Source: Aurantimonas coralicida DSM 14790
GTDB lineage: Bacteria; Pseudomonadota; Alphaproteobacteria; Rhizobiales; Rhizobiaceae
Reading direction: 5' to 3'
DNA: 64,000 bases
Assembly (NCBI RefSeq): GCF_000421645.1
Contig: NZ_ATXK01000008.1
Coordinates: forward strand, 62,001 to 126,000
The notes below the pieces were generated by a model. The model saw only the letters and a program-made list of their open reading frames with translations. It was not told the origin of the DNA and did not search any database. Shown here in pieces: positions 55,223 to 63,918 of the stretch. Position 1 is the first letter of the stretch. Every line of letters begins with the position of its first letter. The translations under genes were made by a program, and so were the position numbers.

Positions 55223-56161
55223 ATGAAGAAGACCCTACTGACGCTCGCGCTCACGGCGGCGGGCATCGCCATGACCATGCCGGCACAGGCACAGCAGCTG
55301 CGGTTCATGACCGGTCCGCAGGGCGGTTCGTGGTATCCGCTGGGCGGCGCCATCCAGGGCATGGCGCCCGACGGCGTGGCGATCCAGGTCCTGCCGGGCG
55401 GCGGCGTCGCCAACGTCCAGGGCGTCCAGAACGGGGCTGCCGATCTCGGCTTCGCCAATTCCATCTCGACGGTCGACGCCATCAAGGGACGCGAGCCGTT
55501 CGAAGGCGAAGCCGACAATGTCTGCAACCTCGCGACGCTCTATCCGCAGTATTTCCAGATCGTCACGACCGCCAGCACCGGCATCGAGAAGGTCGAGGAT
55601 TTCGCCGGCAAGCGTCTGGCCACCCAGCCGGTCGGCAACACCGCCGAGCAGGTGACCCGCGCCGTGATGCAGGCCGCCGGCATGACCTATGACGACCTGT
55701 CGACCGTCGACTACGTGTCCTATTCGGATGGCGTGTCGCTGATGCAGGACAACAATTCCGACATCTTCACGCTCGGCACCACCGTGCCGGCCTCGGCGAT
55801 CATGGATCTCGCCAATTCCTCCGAGATCAAGCTGGTGCCGCTGGACGCCGACTTCATCGCCAAGATGAAGGCCGAGATCAATCCGGGCTACACCGGCGTG
55901 ACCATCCCGGCCGGCTCCTATCCGGGGCAGGACGAGGACGTCAGCGCGGTCGGCTACGCCACCCACGTGATCGCGCGCTGCGATCTCGATGCCGGCGTCG
56001 TCGAGGGCATTCTCGGCCAGATGTGGGAGAACCGCCAGGATCTCGCCGCCATCGCCGCCGCGATGAAGGACATCACCGTCGAGGAGATGGCCCAGGACGT
56101 CGGCGTGCCGATGCACGAGGGTGCCAAGGCCTTCTACAAGGCCAACGGCGTCGAGATGTAA
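55223..56161 (+). CDS. TAXI family TRAP transporter solute-binding protein
   Basis: A 312-residue periplasmic binding protein of the TAXI type. A Sec signal peptide (LLTLALTAAGIAMTMPAQA) precedes QLRFMTGPQGGSWYPLGGAI and VLPGGGVANVQGVQNGAADL, typical of the family. A ggaggag site precedes the ATG at 55223. It lies 43 bases after the Ldh gene and pairs with the fused permease downstream. The substrate is unknown. Confidence 0.92.
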   Translation: MKKTLLTLALTAAGIAMTMPAQAQQLRFMTGPQGGSWYPLGGAIQGMAPDGVAIQVLPGGGVANVQGVQNGAADLGFANSISTVDAIKGREPFEGEADNVCNLATLYPQYFQIVTTASTGIEKVEDFAGKRLATQPVGNTAEQVTRAVMQAAGMTYDDLSTVDYVSYSDGVSLMQDNNSDIFTLGTTVPASAIMDLANSSEIKLVPLDADFIAKMKAEINPGYTGVTIPAGSYPGQDEDVSAVGYATHVIARCDLDAGVVEGILGQMWENRQDLAAIAAAMKDITVEEMAQDVGVPMHEGAKAFYKANGVEM

Positions 56162-56172
56162 GCAGGATGGCG

Positions 56173-56207
56173 GGCGTGCGGCTTCGGGAGGGGCCGCACG
56201 CCTTTTT
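56173..56207 (+). terminator. Terminator-like hairpin between TAXI gene and permease gene
   Basis: A perfect 10-base stem (ggcgtgcggc with gccgcacgcc), a 10-base loop and a run of five T. It lies 12 bases after the TAXI stop and may reduce permease expression relative to the abundant binding protein. Confidence 0.8.
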
Positions 56208-56274
56208 GTGACCGGCGGGCGCTTGAGCCGGCCGGACGACGGGTCGGCAATCCGGCCTGTCCACGGGGGGTGAC

Positions 56275-58233
56275 ATGGAACGACACGAAGTCTGGCTGAA
56301 GCGAACGATCACCGTCGTCGCGGTGACGATGAGCCTGTTCCACCTCTATGTCGCCTATTTCGGGCCACCCAACGCCTTCACCCTGCGGGCCACCCATTTC
56401 GGCTTCGCGCTGGTGCTGGCCTATCTGTCGCTGCCGATGTTCGCCTCGCGCCAGGGCAAGGCCCCGACGCCGCTCGACTGGCTGTTCCTGGTCGGCTCGC
56501 TCGCGGCCTCGGCCTACCCGATCGTCGAGCAGCAATATTTCAACACCCGCATGGCCTATGTCGGCCCGGTCTCGGCCACCGACATCAGCTTTGCGATCCT
56601 CATGATCGTCGTCGTCCTGGAGGGCACGCGCCGCGCCATCGGCCCGATCCTGCCGATCACCGCGCTGATCTTCCTCGGCTACCAGGTGTTCTTCACCAAC
56701 ACCCACCTGATCCGGCTGCTCGAATACCAGTACATGACGACCGATGCCCTGTTCGGCATCCCGGCGCAGGTCTCGGCCACCTATGTCGTGCTGTTCGTCA
56801 TCTTCGGCGCCCTCGCCGAACGGCTGGGCATCGGCAAGCTGTTCATGGATTTCGCCCTGGCGCTGACCGGCAGCCAGGCCGGCGGACCAGCCAAGGTCGC
56901 CGTCGTCACCTCGGGCCTGTTCGGCTCGGTGTCGGGCTCGGCCGTCGCCAACGTGATGACCACCGGTACCTTCACGATCCCGCTGATGAAGCGCATCGGC
57001 TATCCGCCGCACTTCGCCGGCGCCGTCGAGGCGGTCGCCTCCACCGGCGGCCAGATCATGCCGCCGATCATGGGTGCCGCGGCCTTCGTCATGGCCGAGT
57101 TTCTCGGCGTCAGCTACCTGAAGGTCGCGGCCTTCGCGCTGCTGCCCGCCCTCCTCTACTATCTCGCGGTCTTCCTCGCGGTGCATTTCGAGGCCAAGAA
57201 ACAGGGCCTGAAGGGTCTGCCCAAGGCCGATCTGCCCCGCGTAGGCGAGGTGCTGCGCGAGCGCGGCCACCTGTTCCTGCCGCTGTTCATCATCATCGGC
57301 ACGCTGATGTCCGGCTTCTCAGCGCCCTTCTCGGCACTGATGGGCATCGTCTCCGTGGTGCCGGTCGTCCTGATGCGCAGCACCACCCGCAGCGAATTCA
57401 CCATGGCCAAGCTGATCGACGGCCTTGAGGCCGGCGCGATCAACTCAGTGATCGTCGCCATGGCCTGCGCCACCGCCGGCATCGTCATCGGTGTCATCGC
57501 CCAGACCGGGCTCGGCCTGACCTTCACCAGCATCGTGCGCGCCGCGGCGCAGGACATGCTGCTGCCGGCCCTGCTGCTGACCATGGTCGCCGGCATCGTC
57601 CTGGGCATGGGCATGCCGACGACCCCGGCCTACATCGTCCAGGTGGCGCTTCTCGTGCCGGCTCTCGTCCGGCTCGGCGTGGCGGTCGAGGCAGCGCACA
57701 TGTTCGTGCTCTACTTCGCCATCCTGTCGGCGATCACCCCGCCGGTGGCGATTGCCGTCTATGCGGCCTGCGGCATCAGTCGCTCGGCGGTCTGGGACAC
57801 CAGCATCGCGGCGGTGAAGCTGGCGCTGACGGGCTACATCATCCCGTTCATGTTCGTCTTCGGCCCGTCGCTGCTCCTGATCGGCGACTGGGACAAGGTG
57901 GCCGTGTCCGTCGTGACCTCGATCACCGGCGTCACGCTGCTCACCGGCGGCCTCTCCGGCTATCTGCTGAAGCCGGCCAACTGGCCGACGCGGCTCCTCT
58001 ACATCGCCGCCGCCTTCACGCTGATCAAGCCGGGCCTGACGACCGACATGATCGGTGCCGGTCTCGGCGCGCTCGGCCTGTTCCTCAACTGGCGCTGGCC
58101 GGCGCCGGACTTCGTGCCGCGCAACCGGCCGATGGTCGATCCGGGCCATGTGGAGGCGCCGGAGAACGCGCCGATTGAGCCCGGCGACCTGCTGGAGGCC
58201 TCGGCCCACAGCAGCCATCCGCGCAACGGCTGA
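56275..58233 (+). CDS. TRAP transporter fused permease, TAXI-type
   Basis: A 652-residue polytopic inner-membrane protein in which the small (DctQ-like) and large (DctM-like) TRAP subunits are fused, as is usual for TAXI systems. The amino-terminal four helices include LVLAYLSLPMFA; the larger part shows LFGSVSGSAVANVMTTGTFT, GGQIMPPIMGAAAFVMAEFL and MGMPTTPAYIVQVALLVPAL. It follows the TAXI gene by 113 bases and ends at a strong convergent terminator. Confidence 0.93.
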   Translation: MERHEVWLKRTITVVAVTMSLFHLYVAYFGPPNAFTLRATHFGFALVLAYLSLPMFASRQGKAPTPLDWLFLVGSLAASAYPIVEQQYFNTRMAYVGPVSATDISFAILMIVVVLEGTRRAIGPILPITALIFLGYQVFFTNTHLIRLLEYQYMTTDALFGIPAQVSATYVVLFVIFGALAERLGIGKLFMDFALALTGSQAGGPAKVAVVTSGLFGSVSGSAVANVMTTGTFTIPLMKRIGYPPHFAGAVEAVASTGGQIMPPIMGAAAFVMAEFLGVSYLKVAAFALLPALLYYLAVFLAVHFEAKKQGLKGLPKADLPRVGEVLRERGHLFLPLFIIIGTLMSGFSAPFSALMGIVSVVPVVLMRSTTRSEFTMAKLIDGLEAGAINSVIVAMACATAGIVIGVIAQTGLGLTFTSIVRAAAQDMLLPALLLTMVAGIVLGMGMPTTPAYIVQVALLVPALVRLGVAVEAAHMFVLYFAILSAITPPVAIAVYAACGISRSAVWDTSIAAVKLALTGYIIPFMFVFGPSLLLIGDWDKVAVSVVTSITGVTLLTGGLSGYLLKPANWPTRLLYIAAAFTLIKPGLTTDMIGAGLGALGLFLNWRWPAPDFVPRNRPMVDPGHVEAPENAPIEPGDLLEASAHSSHPRNG

Positions 58234-58237
58234 CACG

Positions 58238-58272
58238 AAAAAGGCGGGGCGCCGAGCGCCCCGCCTTTCTTC
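58238..58272. terminator. Bidirectional rho-independent terminator
   Basis: A 12-base perfect stem (aaaggcggggcg with cgccccgccttt) with a 5-base loop, flanked by A-run and T-rich sequence so it can act in both directions. It lies between the convergent fused permease and glutathione transferase genes. Confidence 0.85.
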
Positions 58273-58326
58273 ATCTCCGGGGACCGCCTCCCTCGGCGCC
58301 GGCCGTCCATGACGGCCGATGCCGCA

Positions 58327-58956
58327 TCAGGGCATCGGGATGTCCTGCGTGAATTTCGGCACGTGATAGCCCTTCTGCACCGCCTCGCGGCCGGCCAGTT
58401 CGACATACCAGCGCTTCACATTCGGGAAGTCGTGGAGCGAGATCTCCTGCCATTCATGGCGCGATGCCCACGGCCAGATCGACAGGTCGGCGATGGAATA
58501 CTCTCCGGCGACATATTGTTCGCGGCCAAGTTGGGTGTCGAGCACGCCGTAGAGGCGGCGCACTTCCTTGGCGAAGCGCTCCTCTGCGAAGGGCGCCTTG
58601 CCCTTGTTGAACTTCAGATATTGATGCGCCTGGCCGAGCATCGGACCGAAGCCGCCCATCTGCCACATCAGCCATTCGAGCGTCTTCATCCGGGCGACGG
58701 GCTCGGTCGGCAGCAGCTTGCCGGACTTTTCCGCCAGATAGATCAGGATCGCGCCCGATTCCATCAGCGTCAGGCCGTTGTCGCGGTCGACGATCGCCGG
58801 GATCTTGTTGTTCGGCGCGACCTTCAGGAATGCGGGATCGAACTGTTCGTCCTTGGTGATGTCGATGGCGTGGGCCTCATAGGGAAGCCCCATTTCTTCC
58901 AGCGCGATCGAGACCTTGCGGCCATTGGGCGTCGCCCAGGTGTAAAGATCGATCAT
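58327..58956 (-). CDS. Glutathione S-transferase family protein
   Basis: A 209-residue protein with the thioredoxin-like domain (MIDLYTWATPNGRKVSIALE, NNKIPAIVDRDNGLTLMESG) and the all-helical C-terminal domain (YVAGEYSIADLSIWPWASRH). The TPNGRKV loop in place of a catalytic Ser/Tyr/Cys resembles the YfcG/YghU nu-class, which has disulfide-bond reductase activity. It is 93 bases downstream of a thiamine diphosphate enzyme gene on the same strand. Confidence 0.9.
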   Translation of the reverse strand: MIDLYTWATPNGRKVSIALEEMGLPYEAHAIDITKDEQFDPAFLKVAPNNKIPAIVDRDNGLTLMESGAILIYLAEKSGKLLPTEPVARMKTLEWLMWQMGGFGPMLGQAHQYLKFNKGKAPFAEERFAKEVRRLYGVLDTQLGREQYVAGEYSIADLSIWPWASRHEWQEISLHDFPNVKRWYVELAGREAVQKGYHVPKFTQDIPMP

Positions 58957-59049
58957 CGGTGCAAATCCTCCCAGAGTGCTGTGTTCGAGATAGTCGAGGC
59001 ATGGCGACCTGCGGCGGCGCGAGGACCGACCGCAGGCCGAACCGGATGG

Positions 59050-60726
59050 CTATTTCGCCGAGGCGCGCAGCTTCGTGACCGTGGTGCGGGTCGAGATCCG
59101 CTCGGGATCGGTGACGAGCTCGATCAGCGCCGCCTTGCCGGAGGCACGCGCCCGCTCGAAGGCCGGCATGAACTCGTCATTGCTGGTCACTCGCTCGCCA
59201 TGGGCGCCCATCGCCGTCGCCATGGCGGCGAAATCCGGGTTCTGCAGGTCTGTGCCGACCACCCGGACGGGATATTCCCGCTCCTGATGCATGCGGATCG
59301 TGCCGTAAGTGCCGTTGGCGAAGACGAAGATGATCGGTGTCGCGCCGTACTGGACGGCGGTCGCCAGTTCGAGGCCGCTCATCTGGAAGCCGCCGTCGCC
59401 GACGCAGCCGATGACGGTGCGGTCGGGATGGGCGATCGCCGCGGCGACGGCCGCCGGCACCGCATAGCCCATGGCGCCGGCCGTCGAGCCGATCTGCCGC
59501 CCCGGCCGTCCATAACGCAGGTAGCGCTGCGGCCAGCCCGTGTGGTTGCCCGCGTCGAGCGTGACGATGGCGTCGGTCGCAAGCTCTTCGCGCAAAGTGG
59601 TGAAGGCGGCCGCAAGATCCAGCGGACCGGCTTCCTGTTCCGGTTCCACGTCGGCCAGGAACTCCTGGCGCAGCTGCGAACGCCAGCCCTCGAAGCGCGA
59701 CGGCTCGAACCAGCGCGCCTCGGCAAGGGCGGAGGCCAGCGGGGCCGGCGAGGCGCAGAGGCCGAGCTCGGGCTGATAGACCCGGCCGACCTCCTCGGCG
59801 CCGGAATGGATATGGATGAGGCGCGGACGCGGCGCCGGCGAATCGAGCGTCGTGTAGCCCTTGGTCGTCATCTCGCCGAGCCGCGCGCCGGCGACGAACA
59901 GCACGTCGACCTGGGCCATCCGCTTGACGAGGCTCGGCGCGCCGGCCGTGCCGAAATCGCCGACGAAGCTCGACGAGCCCGCGGAAACGACGTCCTGGCG
60001 GCGGAACGAACTGGCGACCGGCAGGCCGTTGGCCTCGGCAAAGGCAGTGATGTCGCGGCACGCCGCATCGGTCCAGCCGCTGCCGCCGACCAGCATCAGC
60101 GGGTTCTTCGCCTCCGCGAGGATCGCCCGGATCGCCTCGGCATCGGCGGCCGTGACATGGCCCTCGACCGGCGTCGCCTTCGGCGCGTCGCCGACGCTCG
60201 CCATCTCGGTCAGCATGTCCTCGGGCAGCGCCAGCACCACCGGTCCCGGCCGACCCGACATCGCCACCTGATAGGCCCGCGCGACATATTCGGGAATGCG
60301 CGCCGTGGTCTCGATCTCGGCCGCCCATTTGGCGACCGGCGAGAACATCCGGCGATAGTCGATCTCCTGGAAGGCCTCACGATCGCGCATGTCGCGGCCG
60401 ACCTGGCCGACGAACAGGATCATCGGCGTCGAATCCTGGAATGCCGTGTGCACGCCGACCGAGGCGTGGCAGGCGCCCGGGCCGCGGGTCACGAAGCACA
60501 GCCCCGGCTTTCCGGTCAGCTTGCCGTAGGCATCGGCCATGTTGGCCGCGCCGGCCTCGTGGCGGGCATTGATCAGGCGGATCTCGTCGCGGCTGTCATA
60601 GAGCGCGTCGAGCACCGCCAGATAGCTTTCGCCGGGCACGCAGAAGGCAGTGTCGGCCCCCTGCTTCAGCAGCTGGTCCACCAGAATGCGCCCACCGTTG
60701 CGGGCATTGGCTTGCGACTGGGTCAT
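59050..60726 (-). CDS. Thiamine diphosphate-binding enzyme, second copy, acetolactate synthase-like
   Basis: A 558-residue member of the same superfamily as the protein at 49632 but clearly different in sequence. The activating glutamate is in LINARHEAGAANMADAYGK, followed by GLCFVTRGPGACHASVGVHT, and the diphosphate motif is GDGGFQMSGLELATAVQYGA. The VTRGPG segment is typical of the acetolactate synthase group. No small regulatory subunit is present, and the reaction is not known. It lies between the aldo/keto reductase and glutathione transferase genes, all on the minus strand. Confidence 0.87.
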   Translation of the reverse strand: MTQSQANARNGGRILVDQLLKQGADTAFCVPGESYLAVLDALYDSRDEIRLINARHEAGAANMADAYGKLTGKPGLCFVTRGPGACHASVGVHTAFQDSTPMILFVGQVGRDMRDREAFQEIDYRRMFSPVAKWAAEIETTARIPEYVARAYQVAMSGRPGPVVLALPEDMLTEMASVGDAPKATPVEGHVTAADAEAIRAILAEAKNPLMLVGGSGWTDAACRDITAFAEANGLPVASSFRRQDVVSAGSSSFVGDFGTAGAPSLVKRMAQVDVLFVAGARLGEMTTKGYTTLDSPAPRPRLIHIHSGAEEVGRVYQPELGLCASPAPLASALAEARWFEPSRFEGWRSQLRQEFLADVEPEQEAGPLDLAAAFTTLREELATDAIVTLDAGNHTGWPQRYLRYGRPGRQIGSTAGAMGYAVPAAVAAAIAHPDRTVIGCVGDGGFQMSGLELATAVQYGATPIIFVFANGTYGTIRMHQEREYPVRVVGTDLQNPDFAAMATAMGAHGERVTSNDEFMPAFERARASGKAALIELVTDPERISTRTTVTKLRASAK

Positions 60727-60909
60727 GTTCAGATCGACCTCGAAGGAATGCGCGGCCTTGAAGACCGTCCTGCGGGAGGCGCGAGGATCACGCCGGATGA
60801 AACCCGCGTCAGCGGGCGGTGGATCGAGCCGGCCGGGCCGTTACGCTCAGGTCTAGCGCGGCCCAGGGGCCATCGCCAAGACCGCCGCAAGGGCCGCCTG
60901 GAGGCCGGC

Positions 60910-61896
60910 TCAGCAATAGCGTTCCGGTCCGACGGACTGGGCGTCCGAATAGCGGTCGCCATGGGCAAAGCCGACCGGCAGCACGGCCTCGATGGCGGCC
61001 ATGTCCTCCGCCGACAGCGTGATCGCCATCGCGTCGGCGTGGTCGTCCAGATGATCCGCGCTGCGCGTGCCGGGAATGGCGACGATCTGCGGCGAGCGAT
61101 GCAGCACCCAGGCGATCGCCAGCGCCGCCGGCGACTGGCCGCGCTCGGCCGCAAAGGCACGGAAACGGTCGGCAGCGGCGAGGTTGTGGCTGAAATTCGG
61201 CTCGACGAAGCGCGGATTGGCAGTGCGGAAATCGCCCGGCGGAAAATCGGCCGGCACCAGCGGCTTTGCCCCGAACATGCCGCGGGCCAGCGGCGAGAAG
61301 GCGACGAGAGCCGTGCCGGAGCGCTCGCATTCCTGCACGAGACCGAGTTCCGGCAGGCGCGTCCACAGGGAATATTCGCTCTGGACGGCGGCCACCGGAT
61401 GCACCGCATTGGCCCGGCGCAACGTGCCCGGAGAAATCTCCGACAGGCCGATCGCGCCGATCTTGCCCTCCTCTTTGAAGCGCACCAGCGTCTCCATCAC
61501 CTCCTCGATCGGCCGCCCGGCCTCGCGGCGATGGATGTAGAAGAGATCCACATGCTCGACGCCGAGCCGGCGCAGCGAGCCTTCCAGCGCGCCGCGCAGA
61601 TAGTCGGCCGAATTGTCGAAGCTGCGCTGCGGCGCCCGCTTGATCGCCGCCTTGGTGGCGATGACGAATCGGTGCGACCGGGCTTTCAGGAAGCTGCCGA
61701 TCACCTCCTCCGAGACGCCCTCGCCATAGACATCGGCCGTATCGAGATGATCGATGCCGCGTTCGATGGCTCGGTCGAGCGTACGGTGGCTCTCCGCCAC
61801 GTCGGTCGCCCCGTAGATGCCGCCGAAGCTCATGCAGCCGAGCCCCACGGGCGCCACCTGCGGTCCGCCCGTTCCAAGCCTGCGCCGTTCCATCAT
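60910..61896 (-). CDS. Aldo/keto reductase
   Basis: A 328-residue NADPH-dependent (beta/alpha)8-barrel oxidoreductase. The catalytic tetrad is visible: Asp and Tyr in HLDTADVYGEG, Lys in FVIATKAAIK and His in VDLFYIHRREAG. The C-terminal cofactor segment is IVAIPGTRSADHLDDHADAM. The AKR family includes sugar dehydrogenases. The start is one of two adjacent ATGs (61896 or 61893). It is divergent from the semialdehyde dehydrogenase. Confidence 0.9.
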   Translation of the reverse strand: MMERRRLGTGGPQVAPVGLGCMSFGGIYGATDVAESHRTLDRAIERGIDHLDTADVYGEGVSEEVIGSFLKARSHRFVIATKAAIKRAPQRSFDNSADYLRGALEGSLRRLGVEHVDLFYIHRREAGRPIEEVMETLVRFKEEGKIGAIGLSEISPGTLRRANAVHPVAAVQSEYSLWTRLPELGLVQECERSGTALVAFSPLARGMFGAKPLVPADFPPGDFRTANPRFVEPNFSHNLAAADRFRAFAAERGQSPAALAIAWVLHRSPQIVAIPGTRSADHLDDHADAMAITLSAEDMAAIEAVLPVGFAHGDRYSDAQSVGPERYC

Positions 61897-62024
61897 GCCC
61901 CCTCTTCCTTCACTCGCCGTGCGCCCGCCTGCCCTTGCAGACAGATGCGGACGCCCCGGTCTCGCGTCGCCACGGCGGCCGCTCCCGGCCGGCAATCCCC
62001 GCGCGACGTCTCCCTCCACGACCG

Positions 62025-62041
62025 GTGGATAACGTATCCAC
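62025..62041. promoter_or_regulatory. Perfect dyad, candidate operator
   Basis: The sequence gtggata, three bases (acg), tatccac is a perfect inverted repeat of seven-base arms. It lies about 130 bases upstream of the aldo/keto reductase start and 250 bases upstream of the dehydrogenase start. Length and symmetry fit a dimeric regulator such as a GntR or LacI family protein, but no regulator gene is adjacent. Confidence 0.45.
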
Positions 62042-62097
62042 TGCCCCGATCGTGCCCTTCCGGGAACCGATAGCACATCGGCGACCTTGCCCCGAGC

Positions 62098-62110
62098 GTC
62101 ATATGATGAC
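62098..62110. promoter_or_regulatory. Candidate operator sharing a motif with the SDR-araD promoter
   Basis: GTCATATGATGAC is an inverted repeat of five-base arms (gtcat and atgac) around three bases. Its first twelve bases match the SDR upstream element (53908-53919) at eleven positions. It lies about 180 bases upstream of the semialdehyde dehydrogenase start. Confidence 0.4.
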
Positions 62111-62290
62111 ACGTGAAGCACGTCACCGGCGAATGGTGCCGGCGCGTCGCATGACTTTCGTGTGGACAGCCGTGCTGCCTAATGTCGATGTATGCATTGA
62201 AAGCTCGCCACCCGCGACAAACATTCCGGGTCCCAGGATCGCTCGTCCGCTTCGGTGTGGCGGGCATGGCTGCAAATGACAGGTGAATTG

Positions 62291-63862
62291 ATGGCTTTGA
62301 CAGGAGACCTCCTCATCGGAGGCGCGACACGACACGGAACCGCAGGCGACATCCACGGCCTTGACGCGGCAACCGGCGAGAAGCTCGAGCCGGCCTTCGG
62401 TGCGGCCGGCCCCGACGATCTGGAAAAGGCCTGCGCGCTCGCCGCCGAGGCGTTCCCGATCTTCCGCGAGACCGATCTGGAAGCACGCGCCGTGTTCCTG
62501 GAGACGATCGCCCAGAACATCATGGATATCGGCGACGAGCTGGTCCAGCGCTGCGTGACCGAGACCGGCCTGCCGCAGGCCCGCGTCGAGGGCGAGCGCG
62601 GCCGCACGGTCGGCCAGCTCCGGCTGTTCGCCGCGACCGTCCGCGAGGGCTCGTTCCTCGAGGCCCGCATCGATCCGGCCATGCCGGACCGCAAGCCGAT
62701 GCCGCGCGTCGACCTGCGCCTGCGCAACGTCGCGGTCGGCCCGGTCGCCGTCTTTGGCGCGTCCAACTTCCCGCTGGCCTTCTCGGTCGCTGGCGGCGAC
62801 ACGGCCTCGGCGCTGGCCGCCGGCTGCCCGGTCGTCGTCAAGGCCCATTCGGCCCATCCCGGCACCTCCGAGCTGGTCGGCAAGGCCGTGCAGAAGGCGG
62901 TCAAGGATTGCGGCCTGCATGAGGGCGTCTTCTCGATGCTGTTCGGCTCGGGCCGCGTCATCGGTCAGGGTCTCGTCGCCGATCCGCGCATCAAGGCTGT
63001 TGGCTTCACCGGCTCGCGCAGCGGCGGCACGGCGCTGATGGCGACCGCAGCGGCCCGTTCCGAGCCGATCCCGGTCTATGCCGAGATGAGCTCGATCAAC
63101 CCGGTCGTGCTGCTATCGGGCGCCCTCGCCGCACGCGGCGAAGCGATCGGCAAGGCCTTTGTCGGTTCGCTCACCATGGGTGCCGGCCAGTTCTGCACCA
63201 ATCCGGGCCTCATCCTCGCCATCGACGGCGAGGGCCTGGAAAGCTTCGTCAAGGGCGCCAGCGCCGCGCTGGGCGAGGCTCAGGCCGCGACCATGCTGAC
63301 GCCGGGCATCCACGAGGCCTATTGCGAAGGCGTCAAGCGTCTGGACAGCCATTCGCAGGTCCAGAAGCTGGCCGAGGGCAAGGTCGGCGAGAAGTTCCAG
63401 GGTCAGGCGGCCCTGTTCTCCACCAAGGCCGCCGACTTCCTGGCGCATCCCGAGCTGCAGGAAGAGGTCTTCGGCTCCACCTCGCTGATCGTGCGCTGTG
63501 CCGACGAGGCGGAACTGCAGAAGGTCCTGGGCTCGGTCGAGGGTCAGCTGACCATCGCCCTGCACATGGAAGAGGGCGACCACGACGACGCCCGCAAGCT
63601 GCTGCCCGTGCTCGAGGAGAAGGCCGGTCGCATCCTGGTCAACGGCTTCGGCACAGGTGTGGAAGTGGCCCCGGCCATGGTCCATGGCGGTCCCTTCCCG
63701 GCCACCTCCGACGGCCGCTCCACCTCGGTCGGCACGCTCGCCATCGCCCGCTTCCTGCGGCCGGTGAGCTATCAGGACATGCCCGACGCGCTGCTGCCGA
63801 AGGCCCTGCAGGAGGCCAACCCGCTGAACGTGCCGCGCCGCATCGACGGCAAGCTCGGCTAA
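62291..63862 (+). CDS. Alpha-ketoglutarate semialdehyde dehydrogenase
   Basis: A 523-residue aldehyde dehydrogenase of the NADP-type KGSADH branch. The cofactor region is [20 protein letters not shown] and FTGSRSGG, the general base is Glu265 in [11 protein letters not shown], and the catalytic cysteine is Cys302 in [10 protein letters not shown]. It oxidises alpha-ketoglutarate semialdehyde to 2-oxoglutarate, the last step of non-phosphorylative pentose, hydroxyproline and glucarate pathways. The start at 62291 has an aggtga site four bases upstream; in-frame alternatives at 62276 and 62255 exist. Confidence 0.92.
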   Translation: MALTGDLLIGGATRHGTAGDIHGLDAATGEKLEPAFGAAGPDDLEKACALAAEAFPIFRETDLEARAVFLETIAQNIMDIGDELVQRCVTETGLPQARVEGERGRTVGQLRLFAATVREGSFLEARIDPAMPDRKPMPRVDLRLRNVAVGPVAVFGASNFPLAFSVAGGDTASALAAGCPVVVKAHSAHPGTSELVGKAVQKAVKDCGLHEGVFSMLFGSGRVIGQGLVADPRIKAVGFTGSRSGGTALMATAAARSEPIPVYAEMSSINPVVLLSGALAARGEAIGKAFVGSLTMGAGQFCTNPGLILAIDGEGLESFVKGASAALGEAQAATMLTPGIHEAYCEGVKRLDSHSQVQKLAEGKVGEKFQGQAALFSTKAADFLAHPELQEEVFGSTSLIVRCADEAELQKVLGSVEGQLTIALHMEEGDHDDARKLLPVLEEKAGRILVNGFGTGVEVAPAMVHGGPFPATSDGRSTSVGTLAIARFLRPVSYQDMPDALLPKALQEANPLNVPRRIDGKLG

Positions 63863-63884
63863 GCTCCGCGCAGACCACGAACGA

Positions 63885-63918
63885 AGCCCCCGGTGACCGA
63901 CGGTCCCGGGGGCTTTTT
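63885..63918 (+). terminator. Rho-independent terminator
   Basis: A 9-base outer stem (agcccccgg with ccgggggct), an inner gacc/ggtc pair with one bulged base, and a run of five T. It ends the semialdehyde dehydrogenase transcript. Nothing further is recognised from 63919 to the window end. Confidence 0.9.

Larger units (their letters stand above)
61897..62290. other. Divergent intergenic region between aldo/keto reductase and semialdehyde dehydrogenase
   Basis: These 394 bases hold no convincing gene. They must contain both promoters. Two symmetrical elements stand out, at 62025-62041 and 62098-62110, and are listed separately. I could not assign a transcription start. Confidence 0.55.

Noticed and set aside
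58309-62073. An open frame of more than 1,200 codons on the plus strand across the GST, thiamine diphosphate enzyme and aldo/keto reductase genes
   Set aside because: It is antisense to three clear genes. High GC content leaves the complementary frame without stops, and the translation is His/Arg/Asp-rich with no recognisable domain.
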